A stretch of 64,000 nt of DNA, taken from contig OX639990.1 in NCBI GenBank assembly GCA_951828535.1, positions 3,087,300-3,151,299 of the forward strand, read 5' to 3'. Positions within the stretch are counted from its first letter, which is position 1; each line of letters starts with the position of its first letter. The translations under genes were made by a program, and so were the position numbers. Shown piece after piece: positions 45,409 to 53,404 of this stretch. Origin of the DNA: an uncultured Candidatus Entotheonella sp. (GTDB lineage: Bacteria > Tectomicrobia > Entotheonellia > Entotheonellales > Entotheonellaceae). Below the pieces are notes generated by a model that saw only the letters and a list, made by a program, of their open reading frames with translations, did no database searches and was not told where the DNA came from.

Positions 45409-47906
45409 GTGTTCCCCGCACAGGCGGGGATGAACCGGTTCCGCAGCCATTCAGCAGCATATAGGTCAAGTGTTCCCCGCACAGGCGGGGATGAACCGCC
45501 GGATTAAGGCTGGCTCATATGCTTAGCATGGTGTTCCCCGCACAGGCGGGGATGAACCGTCCAGATGGATCGAGTGCCGGGTGTAGCCCACGTGTTCCCC
45601 GCACAGGCGGGGATGAACCGGCACAGGAGGTGACTGTGTGGTGCGTGCCTTGGTGTTCCCCGCACAGGCGGGGATGAACCGCCCCACACTTCCGCAGGTA
45701 TTGCGCTCATCCCGTGTTCCCCGCACAGGCGGGGATGAACCGGCATAATTGTACCTCCATGCCTTATAAAATATGTGTTCCCCGCACAGGCGGGGATGAA
45801 CCGGATGGTGTCGAGGGCCGCGATTGCGCTGTTGAGTGTTCCCCGCACAGGCGGGGATGAACCGGTGTGTTCCGTGCCGCCGTAAGTCTTGAGCATGTGT
45901 TCCCCGCACAGGCGGGGATGAACCGAACCGCGTTTCGTTGATCCGGCCTAGTACCCAGTGTTCCCCGCACAGGCGGGGATGAACCGGCTACAACGACCCC
46001 GACCTTTGTGAAGATGAAGTGTTCCCCGCACAGGCGGGGATGAACCGGTAGCGAGTACGGTTCCTTTGAAGTGTTCTACGTGTTCCCCGCACAGGCGGGG
46101 ATGAACCGTGTTGGCGTCGTTGGCGGAGGAGGACGGCGCCGTGTTCCCCGCACAGGCGGGGATGAACCGTGGTGGGGTTTCGATGGGTTGGATTGTGGGT
46201 TGTGTTCCCCGCACAGGCGGGGATGAACCGGTCGTTTGCGGCAGGAGACATGGGAGAAAGACGTGTTCCCCGCACAGGCGGGGATGAACCGTCGTAAGCC
46301 CCTCTTACCCCTTCGATCTGCACGTGTTCCCCGCACAGGCGGGGATGAACCGATCTGAGTACGCAGTTGTCGATTCGCAATACGGTGTTCCCCGCACAGG
46401 CGGGGATGAACCGGTGTGGCGAGTCTTCCTGGTCTGCGTGCTGGCGTGTTCCCCGCACAGGCGGGGATGAACCGCCCTGGCGCACTTCCACCTGCCCGCT
46501 CGGTCCGTGTTCCCCGCACAGGCGGGGATGAACCGATATACGTGGTCATGGCGTCTCCTGTGTAGGCGTGTTCCCCGCACAGGCGGGGATGAACCGCCCG
46601 CGGGTGCGCATGAGTCTTGAAATGCAGCGTGTTCCCCGCACAGGCGGGGATGAACCGTGGGCCGTCCGCGCAACGGCAAGACGGGCCGGGTGTTCCCCGC
46701 ACAGGCGGGGATGAACCGACCACCGTGGCGGTGAACCTCGCCTACGGCCTGTGTTCCCCGCACAGGCGGGGATGAACCGAGGATGAGCGAATGCTCAGGC
46801 ATTGCACAGGCGTGTTCCCCGCACAGGCGGGGATGAACCGTAGCAGAGACGCTTCGAGCCACCGTTCTGGATGTGTTCCCCGCACAGGCGGGGATGAACC
46901 GGGGAGTTGTAACTCCTCGGCGAGCAGGCCGTAGTGTTCCCCGCACAGGCGGGGATGAACCGAACAGAATCTTGGCGGCAGCGGCAGCAGCCTGGTGTTC
47001 CCCGCACAGGCGGGGATGAACCGTACGAATCCTGCCCTGCCGGCGTCCTGATCTTGTGTTCCCCGCACAGGCGGGGATGAACCGCTCAAGGTGGCGACAA
47101 TCGCGGCGGCTAGCCGGTGTTCCCCGCACAGGCGGGGATGAACCGGACGCGCTCAGGAAAGACCTGCAAACCAACCCGTGTTCCCCGCACAGGCGGGGAT
47201 GAACCGCCGAATTAAGTCTGGCACATATACTTAACATGGTGTTCCCCGCACAGGCGGGGATGAACCGTGTTGAGCAACACTGGGCATCATGTTCACATAG
47301 TGTTCCCCGCACAGGCGGGGATGAACCGGTCAGACCATCACCGCGCCGTTCACGTTTCAGGTGTTCCCCGCACAGGCGGGGATGAACCGGCGCGGCACAA
47401 CCCAGATAGGAGACACACAATGCGTAAGCAACTAGCAGTAGCGGTAGCGCTGGCCGCGACAGTGGGCGCTACGCCCGCGAGTAGCCAGACAACAGAACGC
47501 GACCTCCTGACACTAGAGCAGCAACTAGAGCGGACGGCGGTACGCACAGCACAGAAAGCAAGGACACTACTCCGGCGGGCGCAACGGGTGGAGTTAATAC
47601 TCAAGAAATGGAAAGCGGGCAGGCCAAAAATCAGCGACCAGCGGCACCTTGCCCGCCTTGTCTCATCAGTCACCAGAACACGCGACTCGCTTACAGCCAT
47701 CTTAGTGGCCGTCGAGCAGGACGTGCGTCGCACCGCGGCGGACCTGAATCAGTTGATTGCGGGGTACGAGGCACACTATGGGGTAGATGACGATTACTTA
47801 CAGTAGCGCACAGGACGACGTGTTCCCCGCACAGGCGAGGATGAACCGAGCAGAAGGCAATCATGGGGCAGTACGACGCAGTGTTCCCCGCACAGGCGGG
47901 GATGAA
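45409..47906 (+). CRISPR. Type I-E CRISPR array, 35 repeats
   Basis: Repeats are 29 bp, begin GTGTTCCCCGC and end GGGGATGAACCG; the CCCCGC/GCGGGG arms form the Cas6e hairpin. Repeats 1-33 start at 45409 and recur every 61 bp to 47361, giving 32 spacers of 32 bp. Repeat 34 (47820-47848) has one G-to-A change and repeat 35 (47881-47906) is truncated at its 3' end, the usual decay at the distal end. One 32-bp spacer separates repeats 34 and 35. Repeats 33 and 34 are separated by a 430-bp interval with a gene. Spacers 2 and 30 are related. The direction follows the cas genes. Confidence 0.97.
47420..47806 (+). CDS. Small secreted helical protein inside CRISPR array
   Basis: A 128-residue gene occupying nearly all of the 430-bp interval between repeats 33 and 34: 30 bp before it and 13 bp after. 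ATG 47420 has an AGGAG site with a 7-nt spacer. The N-terminus is a classical signal peptide (MRKQLAVAVALAATVGATPA, then SSQ). The mature part is helical and charged (TLEQQLERTAVRTAQKARTL; ILVAVEQDVRRTAADLNQLI). Codon use is rich in CTA, ACA and AGG, unlike neighbouring genes and suggestive of phage or plasmid origin. A phage spanin or tail-type helical protein is conceivable, but no family was recognised. It lies sense to the pre-crRNA. Confidence 0.75.
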   Translation: MRKQLAVAVALAATVGATPASSQTTERDLLTLEQQLERTAVRTAQKARTLLRRAQRVELILKKWKAGRPKISDQRHLARLVSSVTRTRDSLTAILVAVEQDVRRTAADLNQLIAGYEAHYGVDDDYLQ

Positions 47907-48167
47907 GTCAGGCGGTCTTCCTCAATTCGTCTCGGCGGATGCTCTCCCAAGTCCAAGTCAGAACAATTTCGGTTTAGGATCCTCACCATCAAGCGAACGC
48001 TTTCCCAATCCTTGAATCAGGCCATAAACGCGGGTCGCATGCTACTTACCGGGACGAGGCTTACCTACGCCGGCCCGGTGGGGGAGGATGCCAAGCATGT
48101 CACTGATCGCCAGAGAACTGCAGAAGGTATGGGAGGCGATGCGGCCAGCATGCCGCAGCGTCGCGAC

Positions 48168-48654
48168 ATGCTACAGGAAGTCCATATTCGGAATTTCCGG
48201 GGCATCAGGGACTTGCGTGTGCCGTTCGGCTGTCCGGTATCCGTGCTGGCGGGGCCAAACGGCTGCGGCAAATCCACGGTGCTGTTCGCTTGTGCCTGCG
48301 CGTACCGGGTACCGGGCAGGGGATCGCGGGAGCTTGTCCCCAGCAGCCTGTTTCCCAATTTCACAGACCGGCAAGGAGGCTTGCTCTCCGATACCACAGC
48401 GTGCAGCCGTTGTTCCTGCTGGGTAACGAGCCGCCAGAAGGCTGGATCTGGCAAACGCTGAGGCGTCAGATGACGGCAGGCATGGTTCGACAAGGCGATC
48501 ACTCAAAGGCCGCGCTCGAGGCATTCGCCGCAGAGTTGAGTCAAACCGGCCCTGGAATTGCCAAAATCGCCGGGAAACCCAAGACAGCCAGCCCGAGCGT
48601 GCCGAGTTCCTCGTCCCACTGGGAAAACGGATCAACGCCTGGCGGCAATTCTGA
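48168..48654 (+). pseudogene. Broken AAA (OLD/RecF-like) ATPase
   Basis: Begins like an SMC/RecF-type ATPase: LQEVHIRNFRGIRDLRVPFG and Walker A VLAGPNGCGKST, in the frame of ATG 48168. Near 48405 homology moves to another frame (QPLFLLGNEPPEGWIWQTLR) and then to the third (DSQPERAEFLVPLGKRINAW) before the stop. At least two frameshifts and a large internal deletion are needed to explain this. It sits between the array end and the right direct repeat. Its tail is also found at 35137-35190. Confidence 0.75.
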
Positions 48655-48753
48655 CAGTTACGCTCCTGGACATTGACGCTGAACCTTGCCCCTCACGCTG
48701 TTGTTGCCATGTCGGACGGGTGCTACGATACTGACCTCAGTGCCCGTTTAATG

Positions 48754-49296
48754 CAAGTAAATCAAACCTTTCAGGTCAGATCATGGAGGCGCTATGGCGG
48801 ACTACGTTTATCTCGTGCAGATGGATATCCCGACGGCGATGGAGGCCGAGTTCAATCGGGTGTATGACGAAGAACACGTGCCCAATATCCTGAAAGCGCC
48901 GGGGGTGCACGGCTGCGACCGGTATCGGCTGGAGTCGAGCAATGCCGAGGGCATGGCCAGGTATGCCGCCGTTTACCACATCGACTCGCCGCAGACGCCG
49001 AGCAGCGAGGCGTGGATGGCGGAGTCGGAGAAGGGGGAGTGGCCGACGAAGATTCGGCCCCACACGTCCAACCGGTCACACAGTATTTTCAAGCGTGTTG
49101 GGTAGCGCCCACTACGGCGCCAGCGCGGTGAGCATCGCTTTGGCGCTGGCGAGGTCGCCTTGGGGATGGACGGGTTGGAGACAGACCTGCGTGGCACCGG
49201 CGTCGAAGTGCTCCCGGACGCGGGCGCGCACGGCAGCCTCGTCGCCCCACACGACCATGGCGTTCAGGAAGCGGGCATTGCTGCCGTCCTGCAGGT
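48754..49296. repeat. Right 543-bp direct repeat flanking CRISPR-Cas
   Basis: Second copy of 35321-35863 at offset 13433, with nine mismatches and no gaps. In this copy the oxidoreductase gene continues intact past the repeat boundary. This side therefore keeps the ancestral arrangement. Confidence 0.95.
48794..49105 (+). CDS. EthD/DUF-type small barrel protein, copy 2
   Basis: Encodes exactly the same 103-residue protein as 35361-35672. All four nucleotide differences are at third positions and silent. The gene converges on the intact oxidoreductase gene with a 6-bp gap. Identical product in both copies suggests recent duplication with continuing purifying selection, or ongoing gene conversion. 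Confidence 0.82.
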   Translation: MADYVYLVQMDIPTAMEAEFNRVYDEEHVPNILKAPGVHGCDRYRLESSNAEGMARYAAVYHIDSPQTPSSEAWMAESEKGEWPTKIRPHTSNRSHSIFKRVG

Positions 49297-49969
49297 CCGA
49301 TTCGCTGAAGCCGAGGCGCCGCCAGTTGTTGGTATAGTTGGGCAGCACCATGTAGCGCGACAATTCGGTGCGCGCCAGTTCCAGCGCCTTGGCGGAATCG
49401 CTCTCCAGGCAGAATTTCTGTTCCACGGCCAGCCATTTGTCCGGGCCGAGGATCGAGCGCGCCTGCGCGGTATGCTCGGGCGTCACGTTGTAGGGAATGG
49501 CGCCCTGGGTCAGTTCGGCAGCCAGTTCCAGCATGCGCGGCCCCAGAGCCGCGATAACCACCGGCCAAGCATCGGCGTCGGGCTGCTCGGCGCGCATCTG
49601 TTCGAGGTAATGGCGCATGGCCGCCACCGGTTTGCCATACGTGTGGCCGCGAAAGCGCTCCACCAGCGGCACGTGCGAGACGCCCAGACCCAGCACGTAG
49701 CGGTCATTCGAAATGCGCCCCAGCGTTTTCAGCCCGTTGCGCGAGGCCACGGCGTCGCGGGCATAGATGTTGGCAATCGAGCTGCCGACATTCAGGCGCT
49801 GCGTGTTAGCCAGCAGAAAGCTCCCGAACGCCATGGATTCGAACCCCATCGCCTCGGAATACCACTGCGTATCGTAGCCCAGCCGCTCCACCGTCGTTAC
49901 CAAGTCGATCCACTGCGCCGGTTCCAGCTTGTCGGCGCCGTACCAAACACCCAGGGTTTCGGCCTGCAT
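49112..49969 (-). CDS. Luciferase-like F420/FMN oxidoreductase
   Basis: A 285-residue luciferase-like oxidoreductase of the probable F420-dependent type (LVTTVERLGYDTQWYSEAMG; RISNDRYVLGLGVSHVPLVE). The TIM-barrel core is complete. Its C-terminal 60 codons are duplicated beside cas3 at 35679-35863. ATG 49969 overlaps the stop of the Uma2-family gene (TAATG). Whether F420 or FMN is used cannot be decided from sequence. Confidence 0.87.
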   Translation of the reverse strand: MQAETLGVWYGADKLEPAQWIDLVTTVERLGYDTQWYSEAMGFESMAFGSFLLANTQRLNVGSSIANIYARDAVASRNGLKTLGRISNDRYVLGLGVSHVPLVERFRGHTYGKPVAAMRHYLEQMRAEQPDADAWPVVIAALGPRMLELAAELTQGAIPYNVTPEHTAQARSILGPDKWLAVEQKFCLESDSAKALELARTELSRYMVLPNYTNNWRRLGFSESDLQDGSNARFLNAMVVWGDEAAVRARVREHFDAGATQVCLQPVHPQGDLASAKAMLTALAP

Positions 49970-50607
49970 TACCTATCCTCCGATTCTTCAAACAGCCGCC
50001 GCAGCGGCAGCGCAAACCCCGGCAGCACGTCGCCGCCGGAAAGTTCCTCGTCAATCATCACAACGTCATGCCGCTCAGCCGTGTACGCGTGGGCCTCACG
50101 AGGCTCCGGCAGCACGTACCACACCAGCCGTACGCCGGCGGCCAGGAAGTCTTGGAGTTTCCGCTCCATTTCGCGGCTTGTATTACTCGGACTGATTACT
50201 TCTACGGCCAAATCCGGCACCAGGTCGGCGACCGGTACGCGCGGAACACGGCGCCCGGGAAGTTGGTGCCACGAGATGAACGAAACGTCAGGAATGCGGA
50301 CCAGACCCGCTGCCAAACGCATCATGCCGTCCGGAGCAGTGACAATGCCCAAATCACGCCTCAGGACGAATTCGTTGAGGAAATAAATTAGCCGCGAGGC
50401 CAGATACGATTCGTAGACACCCACCGTTTTCTCCACCAAAACGCCGTCCACTAGCTCGTACAAGCGAGATTCCCGCGCCTCAATCTCGATCACGTCCTGC
50501 TCGGTGGCGGTGCCCGGCGGCGGATTCGTGCGGATACGCCCGGCAGGCATGGGGCCCAAAAGCTCCAGCAGATCGGCAACCGTCATGTCGCTCGTTGACA
50601 CGGCCAT
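49969..50607 (-). CDS. Uma2-family (DUF820) putative endonuclease
   Basis: A 212-residue protein of the Uma2/DUF820 family, which has a PD-(D/E)xK nuclease-like fold. Visible marks: RLYELVDGVLVEK, RIPDVSFISWHQLP and DLAVEVISPSNTSREMERK. ATG 50607 follows an AAGGAG site; a longer frame to 50799 overlaps the DsbA-like gene and is unsupported. Function of most members is unknown. Coupled to the oxidoreductase gene by a 1-bp TAATG overlap. Confidence 0.85.
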   Translation of the reverse strand: MAVSTSDMTVADLLELLGPMPAGRIRTNPPPGTATEQDVIEIEARESRLYELVDGVLVEKTVGVYESYLASRLIYFLNEFVLRRDLGIVTAPDGMMRLAAGLVRIPDVSFISWHQLPGRRVPRVPVADLVPDLAVEVISPSNTSREMERKLQDFLAAGVRLVWYVLPEPREAHAYTAERHDVVMIDEELSGGDVLPGFALPLRRLFEESEDR

Positions 50608-50624
50608 GTCGTTACTCCTTATCC

Positions 50625-51365
50625 TTAGCCCTCGTTCCCCGCGCCCGGCAGGGCCTCCGCGCGGCGGCCGCCTTGCCAGTCCTGCTGCTCTGGGGTGTCG
50701 CTGAGAGCGCCGAGCAGGCGCAGTTGCGGCACCTCGCGCAGGCTGCGCTTGAGTTCGGCAAAGCCGGGAAACCGCGCCAGCGTGATGACCGCATTCCATA
50801 GCGTCACGGCGTCCGCATCGCTGGGCACACGCGAGATCACCGGGCCGAAGAACGACAGCCCGTCGGGCGGCTCGAAGGTGATAATGGGGGTGCCAACGTC
50901 GCGCCCGGTGCGGCTGAGCGCCAGTTCGGTCTCGGTCTCAAGCTCTGCGTCCCAGCCGGTGTCGTCGGCGGCAGCGGCGAACGTCGTGGGCAGCCCGGCG
51001 GCCGCCAGCGTGTCGCTGATATGCGCCGCCGTGCCCAGCCGCTGGCGCATGCCCGAGCCCTTCTCCTGCTCCCAATAGGCTTGGCCATACGCCGCGTACA
51101 ACGGCCCCATCGGCTCACGGCCCAACTCGGCCCGCACCTTGGCGGCGACCCGCAGCATGCGCAGCCCGGAGCCGTGAAAATGCTCATAATCGGGCGGGAA
51201 CTCGGTTGCATAGTCCTTGTGCTTGTTCAGCAGCCGCAGCGAGATGAAACGCCAATCCACCTTGTAGCCCGTCTGCGCCGCCACCTTCTCCACCCACCGC
51301 GAGGTGACCCATGCGAAGGGGCACACCGGGTCCCAGAAAAACTCGATATCGTAGCCATCACTCAT
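50625..51365 (-). CDS. DsbA-fold protein, Rv2466c-like
   Basis: A 246-residue thioredoxin/DsbA-fold protein resembling the mycothiol-dependent nitroreductase Rv2466c family (FFWDPVCPFAWVTSRWVEKV). The redox motif is CPFA at residues 15-18 instead of CPxC, so it has a single thiol. A helical lid and the cis-Pro loop segment (GTPIITFEPPDG) are present. No signal peptide, so it is cytoplasmic. It starts divergently from the methyltransferase gene across a 220-bp region. Confidence 0.82.
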   Translation of the reverse strand: MSDGYDIEFFWDPVCPFAWVTSRWVEKVAAQTGYKVDWRFISLRLLNKHKDYATEFPPDYEHFHGSGLRMLRVAAKVRAELGREPMGPLYAAYGQAYWEQEKGSGMRQRLGTAAHISDTLAAAGLPTTFAAAADDTGWDAELETETELALSRTGRDVGTPIITFEPPDGLSFFGPVISRVPSDADAVTLWNAVITLARFPGFAELKRSLREVPQLRLLGALSDTPEQQDWQGGRRAEALPGAGNEG

Positions 51366-51585
51366 TTCTTAATTCCTCTTTTGATTCCTCAGTATGGATA
51401 TGAAAACAGGTCGGATTCGCGCAGCGTAATCCAGCATGCCAGGCAGCAAGACATTATCACCGCACCCGGCGCCCCGCGCAACGGTCCAGGGGCGTGACTT
51501 TGCCTTGTCTTCCGCCCGGCAATCGTCGATACTCGCCCTTTAACCAACAGGCTTTGAGCGGTACGACAACCAGGGGAGACAGGCA

Positions 51586-52641
51586 ATGGCGGCGAACCTC
51601 GATCAACAAAAGCGACGCACCTTTCGGCACACCTTGGCGGGCATCAACAACGGCGGCATGCTCAACCTGATGCTGAAGATCGGCGACGACCTCGGTCTCT
51701 TCGACGCCGCCGCTCAGGGTCCGGCCAGCAGCCAGCAGCTTGCCGAGCGCGCCGGCCTGCAGGAACGCTACGTGCGCGAATGGCTTGGCGCCATGGTCAC
51801 CGGCGGCATCTTCGAATATGACGCCGATACCCTCACTTACACCCTGCCGCCCGAACACGCCGGCCTGCTCACCGGCATCGACAACGTGACCGCCTTCGCC
51901 CACCGCACCGTGCTGTTCACCAAGCACCTGCCGGGCGTCACCGAAGCCTTCAAGAACGGCGGCGGCGTGCCGTATACCGCCTTTCGGCCCGATTTCACCA
52001 CCTTCCAGAACCTCGGCAGCCGCCGACGGCACGACCGCTTTCTGATCAACAATTACCTGCCGGCGGTGCCTGGCCTGACGGAGCGACTCAGCCAGGGCTT
52101 GCGCGCCTGTGACGTCGGCTGTGGCACCGGCCACGCCGCCAACCTGATGGCGCAAGCCTTCCCCGCCTCCACCTTCGTCGGCTACGACATCGGCCAGGAC
52201 GCCATCGAAAGCGCCCGCGACGAGGCCCAGGCAGGCGGCCTGAACAACGCCAGCTTCGAGGTGCAGGACGTGCGGCACTTCCCAACGGAGCCGAAGTTCG
52301 ACCTGATCACCGCTTTCGACGCCATCCACGACCAGGTCGATCCCCAAGGCGTGCTGAACCAGATCCGCGACGCTCTTTCCCCCGACGGCACGTTTCTGAT
52401 GCTCGACATCAGAGCCTCCAGCGATCTCGCCGACAACATCGGCATGTCCGTCGCGCCGGCGCTCTACTCCGTCAGCGTGATGCACTGCATGACCGTCTCG
52501 CTGGCCCACGACGGCGCCGGGCTCGGCACCGTGTGGGGCGAGCAACTGGCCCGCCGCATGCTCGCCGAGGCGGGATTCAGCCGTGTTGAGGTGGCCGACC
52601 CGCACGACCAGATGAACCTCGTGTACGCCTGCCACCCGTAG
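51586..52641 (+). CDS. Class I SAM-dependent methyltransferase
   Basis: A 351-residue methyltransferase with an N-terminal winged-helix-like region (QQLAERAGLQERYVREWLGA) and a Rossmann methyltransferase core (ACDVGCGTGHAANLMAQAFP; FDLITAFDAIHDQVDPQG). This layout is the Rv2258c-like type. ATG 51586 follows a GGGGAGA site. Substrate unknown. It may be co-transcribed with the ABC genes that begin 20 bp later. Confidence 0.88.
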   Translation: MAANLDQQKRRTFRHTLAGINNGGMLNLMLKIGDDLGLFDAAAQGPASSQQLAERAGLQERYVREWLGAMVTGGIFEYDADTLTYTLPPEHAGLLTGIDNVTAFAHRTVLFTKHLPGVTEAFKNGGGVPYTAFRPDFTTFQNLGSRRRHDRFLINNYLPAVPGLTERLSQGLRACDVGCGTGHAANLMAQAFPASTFVGYDIGQDAIESARDEAQAGGLNNASFEVQDVRHFPTEPKFDLITAFDAIHDQVDPQGVLNQIRDALSPDGTFLMLDIRASSDLADNIGMSVAPALYSVSVMHCMTVSLAHDGAGLGTVWGEQLARRMLAEAGFSRVEVADPHDQMNLVYACHP

Positions 52642-52660
52642 CCCGAGCGCCCACCCTCCC

Positions 52661-53404
52661 ATGGAAAGCCAGCAGATAGCAGACAACGCGGCGGCGGTCC
52701 TTGCATTCGACGCCGTGGGCAAGGCTTACGCGGCCCCCAGCGGCGAGCAGCGGCACGTTCTGCACGACGTGTCGTTCGCGGCGCCGGCGGGCCGCCGCAT
52801 CGCCATCGTGGGCCGCAGCGGCAGCGGCAAATCCACCCTGTTGCACCTCGCCGCCGGCATCGACGTGCCCACCCGCGGCGACGTCCGGGTGATGGGCCGC
52901 TCCCTGGCCGAAATGTCCGAAACCGCCCGCACCACCCTGCGGCGCGACCACGTCGGCCTCGTCTTTCAATTCTTCTACCTCATGCCCCACTTGTCGGTAC
53001 ACGATAACGTCGCCCTGCCGGCCCTCATCGCCGGCGACAAGCCGCGTCAGTTCGAGCCCCGCGTGGCGCAGCTTCTGGACCGCGTCGGCCTGAGCGACCG
53101 CGCCCATGAGCGGGTGCAAAAGCTCTCCGGCGGTGAGATGCAGCGCGTCGCCATCTGCCGCGCTCTGTTACGCCGGCCCCATTTGCTGCTCGCCGACGAG
53201 CCCACCGGCAACCTCGACGACGAGAACGGCTGGCGCGTCATGGAATTGATGCTGTCGCTGGTCGCCGAGGAAGGCGGTACCCTCATCTTTGTGACCCACA
53301 GCCGCGAGGTATCCGGCTTGGCGGACGAAGTCTGGCGCCTGCACAGCGGCGTCTTGAGTCCGCACGCCGAGGCCGAGGCGCCCGCCGCCCCTCAGCCGTC
53401 ATGA
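52661..53404 (+). CDS. ABC ATPase, LolD/MacB/AttE-like
   Basis: A 247-residue ATPase for a MacB-type (FtsX-fold) transporter. Walker A GRSGSGKSTLLH, signature KLSGGEMQRVAICRALLRRP, Walker B LLLADEPTGNLDD. Its stop overlaps the start of the large permease gene (ATGA). With the permease and the lipocalin-like protein it forms an Att-like export or lipoprotein-handling set. Confidence 0.92.
   Translation: MESQQIADNAAAVLAFDAVGKAYAAPSGEQRHVLHDVSFAAPAGRRIAIVGRSGSGKSTLLHLAAGIDVPTRGDVRVMGRSLAEMSETARTTLRRDHVGLVFQFFYLMPHLSVHDNVALPALIAGDKPRQFEPRVAQLLDRVGLSDRAHERVQKLSGGEMQRVAICRALLRRPHLLLADEPTGNLDDENGWRVMELMLSLVAEEGGTLIFVTHSREVSGLADEVWRLHSGVLSPHAEAEAPAAPQPS

Noticed and set aside
45504-47420. Long minus-strand reading frames across the CRISPR array, up to 371 codons, reading RFIPACAGNT / VHPRLCGEH / GSSPPVRGT in turn
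   Set aside because: They are translations of the repeat. Because the period is 61 bp the frame rotates every unit, giving stop-free but meaningless proteins.
47390-47819. The 430-bp interval as the leader of a second CRISPR array
   Set aside because: It is not AT-rich, is filled by one coding frame, and the repeats after it are degenerate rather than fresh, as at an array's distal end.
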